This document shows positions 1-10,668 of a DNA stretch of 64,000 nt, piece by piece; the stretch's first letter is position 1, and each line of letters starts with the position of its first letter. The stretch spans positions 69,501 through 133,500 of the forward strand of contig JAFFSR010000292.1 of assembly GCA_017163975.1 (NCBI GenBank), written 5' to 3'. Source of the DNA: Anastatus disparis (taxonomy: Eukaryota > Arthropoda > Insecta > Hymenoptera > Eupelmidae). A program made the position numbers and the translations under genes. Below the pieces are notes generated by a model, which ran no database searches, was not told the DNA's origin, and worked only from the letters and a program-made list of their open reading frames with translations.

Positions 1-27
1 AATAAGAATGAAAATATTAAAAATTTT

Positions 28-303
28 ATGAAAGAAATCAACTGTGTTTTAGAAAAAGATGAATGTAAAAATAATAAGAATATAGAATACGAACAATTTC
101 TATTAAAACTTGAAGAAAATACAAATTTCAACATTAATGATAAAGACAAACAATTTCTAACATATTTTATGGAAAAAGATATTTTAACAAATTTTATATT
201 AAATAATCATGAAGAAGAATTTCATAAATTACAAGAAAATCTAATGTATAAAAATGTAAATTATATTAGTGAAGAAAAAATGATCGTAGAGAAGAATTAT
301 TAA
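28..303 (+). pseudogene. Lys/Asn/Glu-rich fragment upstream of the RT
   Basis: Ninety-one codons from an ATG, very rich in Lys, Asn and Glu. No protease or zinc-knuckle motif is visible. It lies just upstream of the RT and shares its base composition, so it is probably a gag- or early-pol-derived fragment of the same element. The assignment rests on position only. Confidence 0.3.
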
Positions 304-367
304 GTAAAATAAATTTAAATCATTTAAGTGAAGAGAAAGAAAAAATATAAAGAATTTAATTTTAAAA

Positions 368-2279
368 AATGATGACGTATTTTGGTTAGAAGGAGAAAAT
401 ATTGGAAAATGCAATTTAGAACAACATGAGATAAATTTAACAGATAACAGACCAGTATATGTTAAACAATTTCCATTGCCACATAAATCAAGAGAAATCG
501 CTATTACAGAAACTCAAAAATTAATTGATAATAATTTAGTAAGGCCATCTAAAAGCGCATATAACGCTCCAGCATTTGTAGTTAAGAAGAAACCAGGTCC
601 TGATGGAAAAGAAAAATGGCGATTAGTTATAGATTATAGAAAATTAAATGAGAAAACTATACCAGATCCTTATTTAATACCATCTATAACTGAAATTTTT
701 GATGATTTAGGCGGAAATAAATATTTTACTACTGTAGACATGAGTTTCAGCTTTTCATTGGGTACCAATGAAAGAATCAGACATATATAAAACAGCTTTT
801 AGTGTACATCCTTTAGGAAGATTTGAATTTACAGTATTACCTTTTGGCTTAACTAACTCACCACGAACATTTATGAGGGTAGCAAATACGGCTCTTGGTG
901 AGCTAATAAATAAAAAAATATGTCATGTTTATATAGATGACATAATTATAGCTGCAAAATCAGAAGAAGAACATAATATTAAATTTAATCTAGTAGCTAC
1001 AAAGTTAAGGGAAGCCGGATTAAAACTAGAACCAAGAAAATGCGATTTTATGAAAAATGAAGTGACATTTTTAGGTCATATTATAAGCAAAGAGGGTATC
1101 AAAGCAGATCCAAAAAAAATTGATGCAGTAAAATTATTTCCAACACCAAAAACGGTTAAAAACATTAGAGAATTTTTGGGTTTAGCAGGTTATTACAGAA
1201 AATTTATTAATGACTTTGCTAATATAACAAAACCTTTAACGTTATTATTACAAAAAGATGTAAAATTTACTTGGGATTCAGAGAAACAAAAGGCTTTTGA
1301 TAAACTAAAAGACACACTATGCTCTGCACCTTTATTGCAATTTCCACAGTTAGATAAACCATTTATAATCACTACAGATGCATCAGGATATACTTTAGGC
1401 GCTATATTATCACAAGGTGAAATCGGGAAAGATAAACCCATAGCATACGCTTCTAGAGTATTAAAAGGTCCTGAACTAAAATATCACACTTATGAAAAAG
1501 AAGCATTAGGTATATTGTTTGGAATAGAAACATTTAGAAATTACGTATATGGAAATAAATTTACAATAGTAACAGATCACAAGCCATTACTATCTTTTAG
1601 ATCTGCAGATAAAAATAACAGAGTTCAAAGATGGCGACTTAAACTATCAGAATATGATTTTGATGTAATATATAAGAAGGGAAAAATGAATGTGAATAGT
1701 GATGCGTTATCTAGAAATCCTATAGATACGGTAGAAATCAATGTGATAACTAGAGCTCAAAAAGCAAAAGAAAATGAAGTAAATATTAAATTAACAAATA
1801 TACCTTCGAATGAAATAAAAATACAAAAATTAAACGAAGAACGTACACGTATTAAAAATAAACGTGGTAGACCAAAAAAAGTAATCAAAGAAATAACCAA
1901 CGAGGAAATTAAAAGTGTCGAAAACGAAGTCGAAAAACAAGAAGAAATTTACTTAAATAAATCTGATACTATTATATATTCTAAAAATTCTATACAAAGT
2001 AGGAAAGATAATATATTACATTTAATTACAAATGAAAAGATATCTTTGGATGAGATTCAAGATGAATATTTTTCACATAAGAATATTAATATAAATAACG
2101 ATTTAAAAGATAATGAAATCAAAATAATAAATTATAAAAAGAGAAAAATTTTTATAATGTGCTTAAATATAAAAGAATCATCAATTTTAATAAAAGAAAA
2201 ATTAATAAATAATTTAAACACGCTAAAAGATTTATTGATTGAAAATAATTGTACTATATTTAGTATATCAAAAATATAA
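368..2279 (+). pseudogene. pol: pol fragment: reverse transcriptase and RNase H, frameshifted
   Basis: The N-terminal part reads through about 790 and contains the RT entry region (WRLVIDYRKLNEKT) and the YFTTVDM strand. The frame then changes in about 745-790, and the remainder runs to 2279. That second part holds the RT catalytic box YIDDIII, the FLGH strand, the thumb, and an RNase H domain with TDASGYTLGAILSQ, the YEKEALGILFG helix and VTDHKPLL. After RNase H comes a long Lys/Asn/Glu-rich linker with an AT-hook-like RGRPKK. The family normally encodes one continuous Gag-Pol, so the frame change is damage. RT and RNase H would copy the RNA genome into DNA in cytoplasmic particles. Confidence 0.9.
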
Positions 2280-2397
2280 AAATATTAAATATAAAATGGA
2301 ATGAAATCGAAGAAATATTATACAATATTTTTAATAATACAAGTATAAAAGTTATAGTTTGCTTAAATAATACAGAATATGTTGAAAAGGAAAAAGA

Positions 2398-3435
2398 AAT
2401 GAAATTTTTGAACTATATCATTCTTCAAGTTTAGGAGGTCATTCGGGAGTAAATAGAACATATAATCGAATTAAGAATAAATATTTCTGGGAAAATCTTA
2501 AAATTGATATACAAAATCGTATTAAAAACTGCGAAATATGTCAGAGAAATAAATTAAAAAGAAATAAAACAAAACAACCTATGATAATAACAGATACTCC
2601 AGAGAAAACATTCGATAAAATTTCACTAGATATAGTAGGACCTCTTAATATAACTAAAAATAATAATAAATATATATTAACTATTCAAGATCATTTATCA
2701 AAATTTTTAATAGCTGTCGCGCTGAAAGATCAAACAGCAGAAACTATAGCCGACGCATTTATAAAAAAATTTATTTGCATTTTTAGTTCACCAAAACTAG
2801 TACTTACAGATAAAGGTGCAAATTTTACAGGCAAATTAATAAAAGCTATTTCAAAAAGATTTAAATTTAAAAAAATAGAAACTACTGCCTTTCATCCACA
2901 ATCTAATGGTTCATTAGAAAGGGCTCATCATCCTTTATATGAATATTTAAAAAATTTTGCTGATAAAAAATTAGAATGGGATGATTGGCTTGAACTTGCA
3001 CAATTCAACTATAATACTAGTGTTCATTCAAGTCATAAATTTACACCACATGAACTAGTTTTCGCCTACCCAGCTAGATTACCATCTAGTGAACCTTTAA
3101 AATCATCAGAAAAATTACAGACATTTAATGACTATATAGAAAAATTATTAATAAATATGAAAGATATTGCAAAAATAGCTCGTGAAAATTTAATACTATC
3201 AAAAGAAAAGTCTAAATTATATCACGATAGATTCATAAAACCTGTAGAATTTCAAATAGGTGATAAAGTATGGCTTATAAAAGAGCCAAAACCAGGTAAA
3301 TTAGAAAAAAATCAAAACCTTGGACCTTTTGAAGTATTAAAAGTCCACGAAAATAGCAATATCTCTATAGATTTTAAGGGTGGCTCAAAATTAGTTCATG
3401 CAAATAAATTAATTTTACATGAACGAAAAAATTAA
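2398..3435 (+). pseudogene. pol: pol fragment: integrase
   Basis: In frame from about 2398 there is an H-H-C-C zinc-binding domain (HSSSLGGHSG, then CEICQRNK). The catalytic core follows, with the first Asp in DIVGPL, the second in LTDKGANFTG, and Glu in SNGSLERAH, giving a D,D-35-E arrangement. The C-terminal part has the GDKVWL strand typical of metavirid integrases. It is separated from the RNase H ORF by a stop and frame change near 2279-2390. Integrase would insert the cDNA into host chromatin. No chromodomain is visible. Confidence 0.88.
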
Positions 3436-3482
3436 TATTATTTTATGTTTCAGAAAGAAAAAGGAAAAAAGAAAGAAAAAAA

Positions 3483-5496
3483 ATGCTGTTAATTTTATTC
3501 ATATTATTAGCTATTGTTAGAGAAAATGTTGCAATTATTGGATTCAATTGTGAGTCTACGGACCCAATCATCACTACATATTCTCTACTAGACACAGGAG
3601 AATGCGATTTTCAACAGGATAATATTACAATAACCAACTCTACAATAGAATTATTACAAATAGCGGAATTTAAAAAATTAAAGTTATACAGTGTAAAATA
3701 GAAATCCAAAGAACGGTTTTTCATTGCGGGATGTTCAGTCACCTTGGATCCACTCCTCATGCTTTGCAAGAATATCTGTACGAAATTAGCCATGAAAAAT
3801 GCAAATTTATTCACGATACAGGAATCTTTAAATATGATAATATACATACTATAGCAGACCTGAAAATAAATTCAACAAAAGCAGTTGGAATAGACCTTGC
3901 AGGCTCAGTAAAGGATAAAACTTGCACAGGAGCTTCATACACAGACAATTTTGGATCTTGGGACAACGTTTTAGTACAGGGTCTTATAAGAATAACTTTA
4001 TTAGAAGAATACGCTCAAGTAAGTCTAAAAATGATAAATTAAGATTAAATTCAGGGACTGTATGTAAATTTTCGGATCAACATTGCATTGATTCACAAGC
4101 AGGGTATACTTTTTGGGAAAATTTACCTACAGAAGAAGGTTTTAAAACAGAATATGAGACTTTATACAGAGGCCCTGCAACTATAATTAATTCACCTAAT
4201 CAAAATCCCGTATATACTGTAAACACAGAATCAATAACATTTTCTTTGTCCGCTTTAAATAATGTAAAAATTTGCGATAGAATATTAACAAAAACGGAAC
4301 ACCCTAAATTATTCATTTTAGATATAGCTTATAATAAAATATTATTTGACGATAATACACTAAGAAAAGATGTAACAAACTTAGATTTATTTACATATAT
4401 AAACTCAAAATTTGTATATATTGAAAAACATTTTAGGGCTGATCCAACAGATTTATATTTTAACATTTTAAAAGAAAAATGCGAACTTGAAAAAAAAATT
4501 ATACGTGAATCTCTATCCCTTGCATCCATAGCTCCTGACGAATTTGCATTTAATATCATGCAAAAACCAGGATATTTAGCTAAACTTGCTGGCGAAGCAG
4601 TACATGTAATAAAATGTACGCCAGTAGAAGTCCAGCTATATCATACAAATAAATGTTACATACAATTGCCTGTATCAACAAAAAATGAAACATGGTTTTT
4701 AACACCAAAGACACATATATTACTGAAAACAGGATCAGAAATAAATTGTAATTCAATAATACCGCAATATTACAAAATCGGAGAAGATTGGATAAACCTT
4801 CTACCAAAACCAAGACCAACAAAGAATATAGTAAAAACTTTGAAACCAGATACAAAAAGATCATGGACACCAGAAAAAATAACAACGTTGGCAACAAGCG
4901 GAATATACTCACAAGATGATTTACAAGAATTACAACAACATATCATGTTTCCTTTTGAAAAAGCAGCTCTACTTAATGCCATAGCAAGAGGAATACAGGG
5001 AGAACAAAACACACAAGTAGATCTATTAAATAATCTACTTACAGAAAATACATTATCTCATATCGCAGAGAATACTTGGAATAAATTTATAAATAAATTA
5101 ACAACATTTGGATCTATAAGCTCAGCCATAATAATGATATTAATTATTATTCAAATAATTAAATTCACCATGGACACAATTATAAGGGGCTATACCCTAC
5201 ACACTATTTATGGCTGGTCTATTAATTTATTGGGAGCAATTTTTGGCTCTATTACTCATTTAATGATTACATTAAAGAATAATCAAATAAAAAGAGAAAC
5301 CAAGTATGAAGAAATTGAATTACAAGGAATAAAAATTGAGAAACAAGATATATCACAACCTATTCTTCAGCATCCTCTACCTAAACCAACCCCCCACCTC
5401 TACCAGAGAAGTCACCATATATTACTCCCACAAATAAATCCTCAGTCACAAAGCCACCAGAAAAAAAAAGAGATTCTAGTATTTAATATTATTTAG
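3483..5496 (+). pseudogene. env: Envelope-like glycoprotein of the metavirid, two frameshifts
   Basis: The reading frame starts with a hydrophobic signal-like segment (MLLILFILLAIV) and changes frame near 3680 and again between 3922 and 4042. The last and longest part (about 500 codons) is Cys-containing and ends with a hydrophobic stretch (SSAIIMILIIIQII) and a second hydrophobic run before a polar tail, consistent with a type I membrane glycoprotein. It does not look like the baculovirus-F-type Env of classical errantiviruses. The spacing of its Cys and the block near IYSQDDLQELQ resemble glycoproteins of chuvirus-like mononegaviruses, which are known as captured env genes in insect elements. 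That assignment is from memory of the family and needs a profile search. Confidence 0.6.
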
Positions 5497-5500
5497 GATT

Positions 5501-6590
5501 AATTAATTATACAAATTTTGTAATTTCATACAATCGAAATTAGCCCATTAATGTCATTCAATTTTATTTTATTATATGTACATATACGTATATTTATATA
5601 TATAAACGATAAGGCAGATACATATATAAGTATCTAAAAACTAAAACAAGTTTTAATTATATAAATAATTATTCATTTAGACTTATAATAGATTATAAAA
5701 TTTATAAGAAAAACTTGACTGTATTAAATAATTGACAGTTTAGCGTTTTATTTTCATAATAAGTTTCTACGTTGTTAAATCGCGTGCGATTCAACTTTGG
5801 CGTGGAGAGAGGTGAATGACACCAAGCGAACATGTCATTCACCTATACAATATATTAACATTGTTTAATACTTCAACTTTAAGAAAAATTGATTTCTTTT
5901 ATTTTTAATGATCATAGATCTATCTATTTAAAAAAAAAAAAAAAAAAAAAACAACAAATGAAAATGTGATATAGACATTCTAAATAATATTGTCATAAAG
6001 GAAACATACTGAAAGGAATTGACTTAGTTAAAATTAATAAGACTTATATAAGGAAAAGTATTTATAAGAAAAAAATGATACTCTAATTTTAAGCAAAATT
6101 TATTTCTTTATGTTAAATTAATTTTTAATTATCAAAGGTATAAGGACAGTTTAAAAAAAAAAAAAAAAAAAAAAAACAAATGAAAAAGTAACATAGAAAT
6201 TTGAAATAATATTTTTTTAAAGCAAATATACTAATAATATTATAAGGAATTGAATTATTTAAAATTAATAAGACTTACATAAGAAAAAGTATTTATAAAA
6301 AAAAAAGAAATAAATAAATTAAGTATTAAAAAAAATTATTATCATAAATTAAGATATTTTCTTTTAGAATTTAAGTATTTTATATAATTAATATTAAAAA
6401 TGAAAAGGAGCAGTTGGAAAAATAAAAAGGAAAACAAAAGATTATGACAAAAATAGATATATTATGAATTATATTGTACATTATTATTTTTTTTTTACAA
6501 AAGATATACAAAAAAAGAAAAGAAAGGAAAACTAATCCCATTATTCTCCATAAAAAAATTTTTTAGATATATATATATATATATTCTAAC
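5501..6590. other. AT-rich gap with poly-A runs
   Basis: No coding signal. It contains several A-runs of 20 or more and a short GC-richer patch near 5770-5850. It may include the 3' LTR of the upstream element, but no terminal repeat can be paired inside the window. Confidence 0.5.
5881..6310 (+). repeat. Diverged tandem duplication, two ~200-bp copies
   Basis: A unit containing an A-run, then ACAAATGAAAA, then a block with AAAATTAATAAGACTTA and GTATTTATAA, occurs at about 5930-6080 and again at about 6155-6300. The two copies differ at many positions, so the duplication is old. Confidence 0.7.
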
Positions 6591-7100
6591 TCAGTCCCAT
6601 GACTCTTCGGAGGGATTTTGAGGCTGACAATCGATCGGGACCAATTCAGGTGTTCTTCCCACTGGTAAATCATCTGATGCAAGTTTACCCCTGCACATCA
6701 AAATTTCACCGACGTACATATAGAAGTTGTCTTGTATCACCCTCATCAACATACGCTTTCCGTGGACAATGGCAATCCGTTCTTCCCAACGGAAGAGGTA
6801 GCATAAATTCCAGCCATCAAAATCACGTTCTCCGTTCAACCACCATGCATCGTTATCACGCCGATCCATTGAGCGAAACAGACGTTTTAACTGCCAATCG
6901 CCAAACTAAACATAAAAGTAAAGGATAGATATAAATAACAAGAATTCAATAATAAATATAAATACTAATATTTCATAAGTTAGTTTAAAAAAAAAAAAAA
7001 AAAAATCCATAAAAATAAGAATATAATATTGAACTCGTAATATTAAGATAATAATAGAGATACTTACACAAACTCGGGTATATTGCTTCCTTGGATACAT
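6591..7100 (-). CDS. Unrecognised small protein, two exons
   Basis: Exon 1 is 7068-7100 (ATG at 7098-7100, 11 codons) and ends at a strong donor, GTAAGTA. The intron is 6906-7067 and ends in a TTTATGTTTAG acceptor. Exon 2 is 6591-6905 and stays in phase 0, giving about 115 residues. The predicted protein is Trp- and Arg-rich (DNDAWWLNGERDF, LCYLFRWEER), unlike the low-complexity Lys/Asn translations around it. Base composition is clearly higher in GC than the flanks. I do not recognise a family and see no signal peptide or membrane segment. An alternative is that this is a terminal gene piece of an unrecognised virus or transposon. Confidence 0.5.
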
Positions 7101-7167
7101 GATGATGATTGTTAAAAAATAAATAAAAATAAGCTCTTAAATACCCGAAAAGAACAACGAAACCACC

Positions 7168-7198
<31 letters not shown>

Positions 7199-7400
7199 TT
7201 TAGACGTGTCAGCGGCATACATTTTTCTCTTCGTTGACTTTGCTGAATTGTTATTACAATGTCATTAACCTATGTTTTACAACACGAATAATTGTATAAA
7301 ACTTTAATTCATGCTAATTGTAAATAGACTTTTAAGATTTATTAATCAGTAACTGTTTTCAGGTTTTTATGTTGCTTTTGTTTCAATAAGCAACATCTTT

Positions 7401-7612
7401 GAGCCCCAAGGTGTTACGTCATAAAACGTACCCTTCTGTTGGCCACTCATAAAAGAATAATGATAAACACATATACAGTTCCTGATTAATTTTTTAGATT
7501 TTAATCGTAATATTGTAAATGTTCAATAATTGACCTATCTTTTATTTTTTCGATTGCCTATTCTTCTGATATGCAATCTCTTGAGCACCGAGGTGTTACG
7601 TCACAAACGTAT
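7401..7612 (-). promoter_or_regulatory. Duplicated CRE-like element upstream of the small two-exon gene
   Basis: The ~30-bp word GAGCMCCRAGGTGTTACGTC plus a short tail occurs at 7401-7430 and 7583-7612, both in the same orientation. Read on the minus strand it holds TGACGTAA, a half-consensus for CREB/ATF or bZIP proteins. It lies 300-510 bp upstream of the start at 7100. Conservation of the word against diverged flanks suggests either selection or a repeat; the regulatory role is inferred. Confidence 0.35.
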
Positions 7613-8214
7613 CGTTTTTATTAACATTGGTAAATCAAATTCCTCAATTATTGAACACTCGTATTATTTCATTATTAAGCGAAATTAAGTAGATCACCAG
7701 AAAAGAATCGAAACGTATCTTTCGAAATTTCAAAATGAATTTTACAAACCTCAAAAACATTACGAAACATATTATTAAAATTTAAGAAAATTTACAAATA
7801 AAAATTGATGTAAAAGACAATAAAATCTTATAAACAAAGATAAGTATAAAACCAAATTGAGATCATCGAAAAAACGGAATATTACCCCGGGTGTCTTATT
7901 GGTAATACGTTTACACTGCCCGCCAAGTTTTATATTTCAAAGCAATTGCTATTATTAAATATATATGTATCAATTATTAAAATATATACGCGCATAAAAA
8001 TCAATTATATTAAAAGTGTTAAAAAATATCAATAAACCTCGAGGATCTATTACATATTGTGCCTATTCATTTGTCTGCCCATACCTAGCACCAACCTACT
8101 GAGAAATACTACAAGGTAAGAATATATAATTATTCAATAAACTCTTTATTTCAAGAATTAAGTTTATCCTTTAATAATATTCAATCGTGAGAGCGATTTC
8201 GTTCAATTAAATAT
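7613..8214. other. AT-rich intergenic DNA, no gene seen
   Basis: No ORF of note. A GC patch at 7880-7925 (ATTACCCCGGGTGTC) is unexplained, and AATAAA words occur near 8137. Confidence 0.4.
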
Positions 8215-8371
8215 TGGTGGAGTTTTCCACCACTAGATTCATACATCTCTATCTTTATATTTTAAACATACATAATTTATATATATATTTAATGCAATTA
8301 ATTAATATAATTAAATAACATATACACATTTATTTTCACATTTTTATTTAGTCCTGGTGCAAGCCAGGACT
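8215..8371. repeat. Two perfect short hairpins
   Basis: TGGTGGA-GTTT-TCCACCA (8215-8232) and AGTCCTGG-TGCAAG-CCAGGACT (8350-8371) are perfect stem-loops in otherwise AT-rich DNA. They may be leader or LTR-edge structures of a decayed element; no partner is visible. Confidence 0.5.
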
Positions 8372-8406
8372 TAACAAAAATGCGCTTTAATAAAGTTTTT
8401 AATTCG

Positions 8407-8551
8407 TAAATGTCATACATTTAAATAAATTAAGAAAAGTTCCTTTTTACTTTTCTAAATTGAAATTAGATTTATTCATATTTATTTTCTATTTTTATTA
8501 AATGAGTTATAAATGTCATACATTTATATAAATTTAGAAAAGGATCTTTTT
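8407..8551 (+). repeat. 42-bp direct repeat, two copies
   Basis: TAAATGTCATACATTTAWAT followed by AAATTWAGAAAAG occurs at 8407-8448 and 8510-8551, about 103 bp apart. Each copy includes the palindrome AAATGTcatACATTT. Confidence 0.7.
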
Positions 8552-9073
8552 TTAAAGAACAAAAAACGTTTTATTAATCGCAATTGAGTGAGAATAAAAA
8601 ACAACTATAATTTATAATAATTTTTTTCAATCTTTAATATTTTTTATTTAGCAGGAAAAATTACAGAACTAGCTACGTTTTTATTTCATATTGATATAAG
8701 TTATATTTCCATGTAATATTGACATCAAAACTTTTTTCTATCCCTATCTGTAAATATATTTTTTTTTATTTTTGAAATAAAATAGAATTTAAGGAGTTTA
8801 ACAAATTTTTATTGAAGCTATGCTTCTTACGCGACGTTACGGCAGGGGCACTAAATGTATAAAAATCGACAGTCCCAAATGTCACCCAGCGTGAATGTAC
8901 GAATATGGCACAGGGTGCCATAATTCTATCAACATACAAACACTTAAATTCTTTTTCTCTTTCTTTCTTTCCCTCTCTCCCATTCCGCTTAAGAATATGC
9001 GTGCATATACACAAGTGGATGTGCGCGTTGAATGTACTACGATTGATGCTTGTAGTGTGTGTGAGTGTGTGTG

Positions 9074-9102
<29 letters not shown>

Positions 9103-9104
<2 letters not shown>

Positions 9105-9271
9105 GTAAAATTTTGAGGAAAGTATCTATATCTACCAGAACGTTATAGGTAAACACAAAGCGTGTACTGTTTCTCTTTTTCTAAATATGTTTTCATGTTA
9201 ACGAGGTTTCCCTATACCCTCTCACTTGCACCTACTGATTTCGTATAGGTACTTTCCTCGTAATCTTACTG
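9103..9271. mobile_element. Tc1/mariner-like MITE
   Basis: Terminal inverted repeats of about 30 bp begin CAGTAAAATTTTGAGGAAAG on the left and match the right end (ACTTTCCTCGTAATCTTACTG reversed) with few changes. The element sits inside a (TA)n run, compatible with TA target preference. It has no coding capacity. Confidence 0.75.
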
Positions 9272-10028
9272 TATATATATATATATATATATATTATTAG
9301 CTCAGTTAAAAAAATATAATTCTAATAAAAAAAATATTTATTTTCCCTAGTCTTCTTACATATCTTTATTTCTTAAATAGTTATAAATAATTGAAAAAAG
9401 TTAAAAAATTCCACAAATTTAAAAACTATTTGATACGGTAAAAAAAATAGAAAAAAATGACTTAGAAAAATTTTACAGCACAAAACAAAATTGGTATTTT
9501 ATCTTTATTTTAATTTCTTTTTTAATTTTTTATTCTTTGTTTCTATTTAAAAAATTATTTTTTTACGAAAAATTTTTCGTAAATTTTGGTATTGTACATT
9601 TCTGTATATTTTATTTGAGAAACTAGAAAGTTTTACTGCTTCGTTTTTTTATATCAATGAAACTTTATAAGCTGTGTATAAACATTTCTTTCTTAATTTT
9701 TTAATAATTGATATTAATAAACTATATTATTAATATATTTTTAAATACATAATACATTGAATGAAAAATAACCAGTTTTCATTAAAAATTATTAAAAATT
9801 ATATTTTTAAACTTCCTAGTTTCTATATATATACTGGAAGCATAGCTTCTGTCGGCCAGTCCCCACGACTGCCACTCCTGTTTTTTTATTTTTTCCGCTA
9901 TAAAAATTGATTATGAAAATATATAATATTTAAAAATAAAACATAAAAAAAAAAATAAAAATAGGTGGAACATCGGGTTTGAATTTTGCAAAATTAGAGT
10001 GACAGCGGGGTGCGTAAAGACTTAGTGA
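9272..10028. other. AT-rich DNA, no gene seen
   Basis: Homopolymeric A/T runs dominate. Near 9838-9880 there is a GC-richer patch containing GAAGCATAGCTTC. Nothing codes. Confidence 0.4.
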
Positions 10029-10668
10029 CCACAGCCACCGAATTTTTTTTTTTTCATTTTATAATTGTTTATTTAATAGTCAATACATGGTTACATACAT
10101 AGTACAATATTACGCTATATAAACAACCTAGGATTCGCTTTACAGAGAGATCATTTTTGTATCGCTTGCCTATTATAGATAGGACTCTTTGATGAAAAGG
10201 ATTGAGGTTGATTTTTTTTATTGATGTTACATTTTTGTGACCAAGTCTATTGATATAGAGTTTTGGTTTGCAGATAATTAGAACAGTTGTTCTCTAGTGC
10301 TCCTGGAAAAATGGTTCTAAAAAACCAGGATGATCGTTGATTTGAAGAATACAATATAAAATATAATAAGTTATTTACAATATTTACAGGTTTTAAGAGC
10401 GAATGTCTATAGCTTCGCAGCTATTTACAGTTTTATGTCCTAAGATTCGAAAATAAAAAGTGAAAAACGTTGTGTAATACATGTTCTATGATTGGGGGTT
10501 TGATCGAGATTACTCTCATTACAAGTTATTTAGATTTGATTATATTTTTTTTTTTTTTTTTGTATTTTTCCTTATTTCATCAAGTAGTGTCTGGTCTGTA
10601 ATCCACCAGTATTTATAGGTTTTTAACAGTGAGGCGTCGTGGAGATCCCGGTGAGGTATACTTAAGGA

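Larger units (their letters stand above)
1..5500 (+). mobile_element. Metavirid (Gypsy-type) LTR retrotransposon with envelope gene, 3' part, decayed
   Basis: Plus-strand coding remnants follow the order reverse transcriptase, RNase H, integrase, envelope-like glycoprotein, which is the order of env-bearing metavirids. The 5' LTR and most of gag lie outside the window. A purine tract at about 5460-5473 could be the polypurine tract, but without the other LTR I cannot place the 3' LTR. Frameshifts in the RT, after RNase H, and twice in env show that this copy is inactive. Confidence 0.85.

Noticed and set aside
6985..7218. Phe-rich minus frame upstream of the orphan gene
   Set aside because: Reading of poly-A/T runs; it overlaps the better supported spliced exon.
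5501..8400. A 3' LTR for the metavirid at the left edge
   Set aside because: No matching 5' LTR is in the window, so ends cannot be tested; hairpins and AATAAA words alone are not enough.
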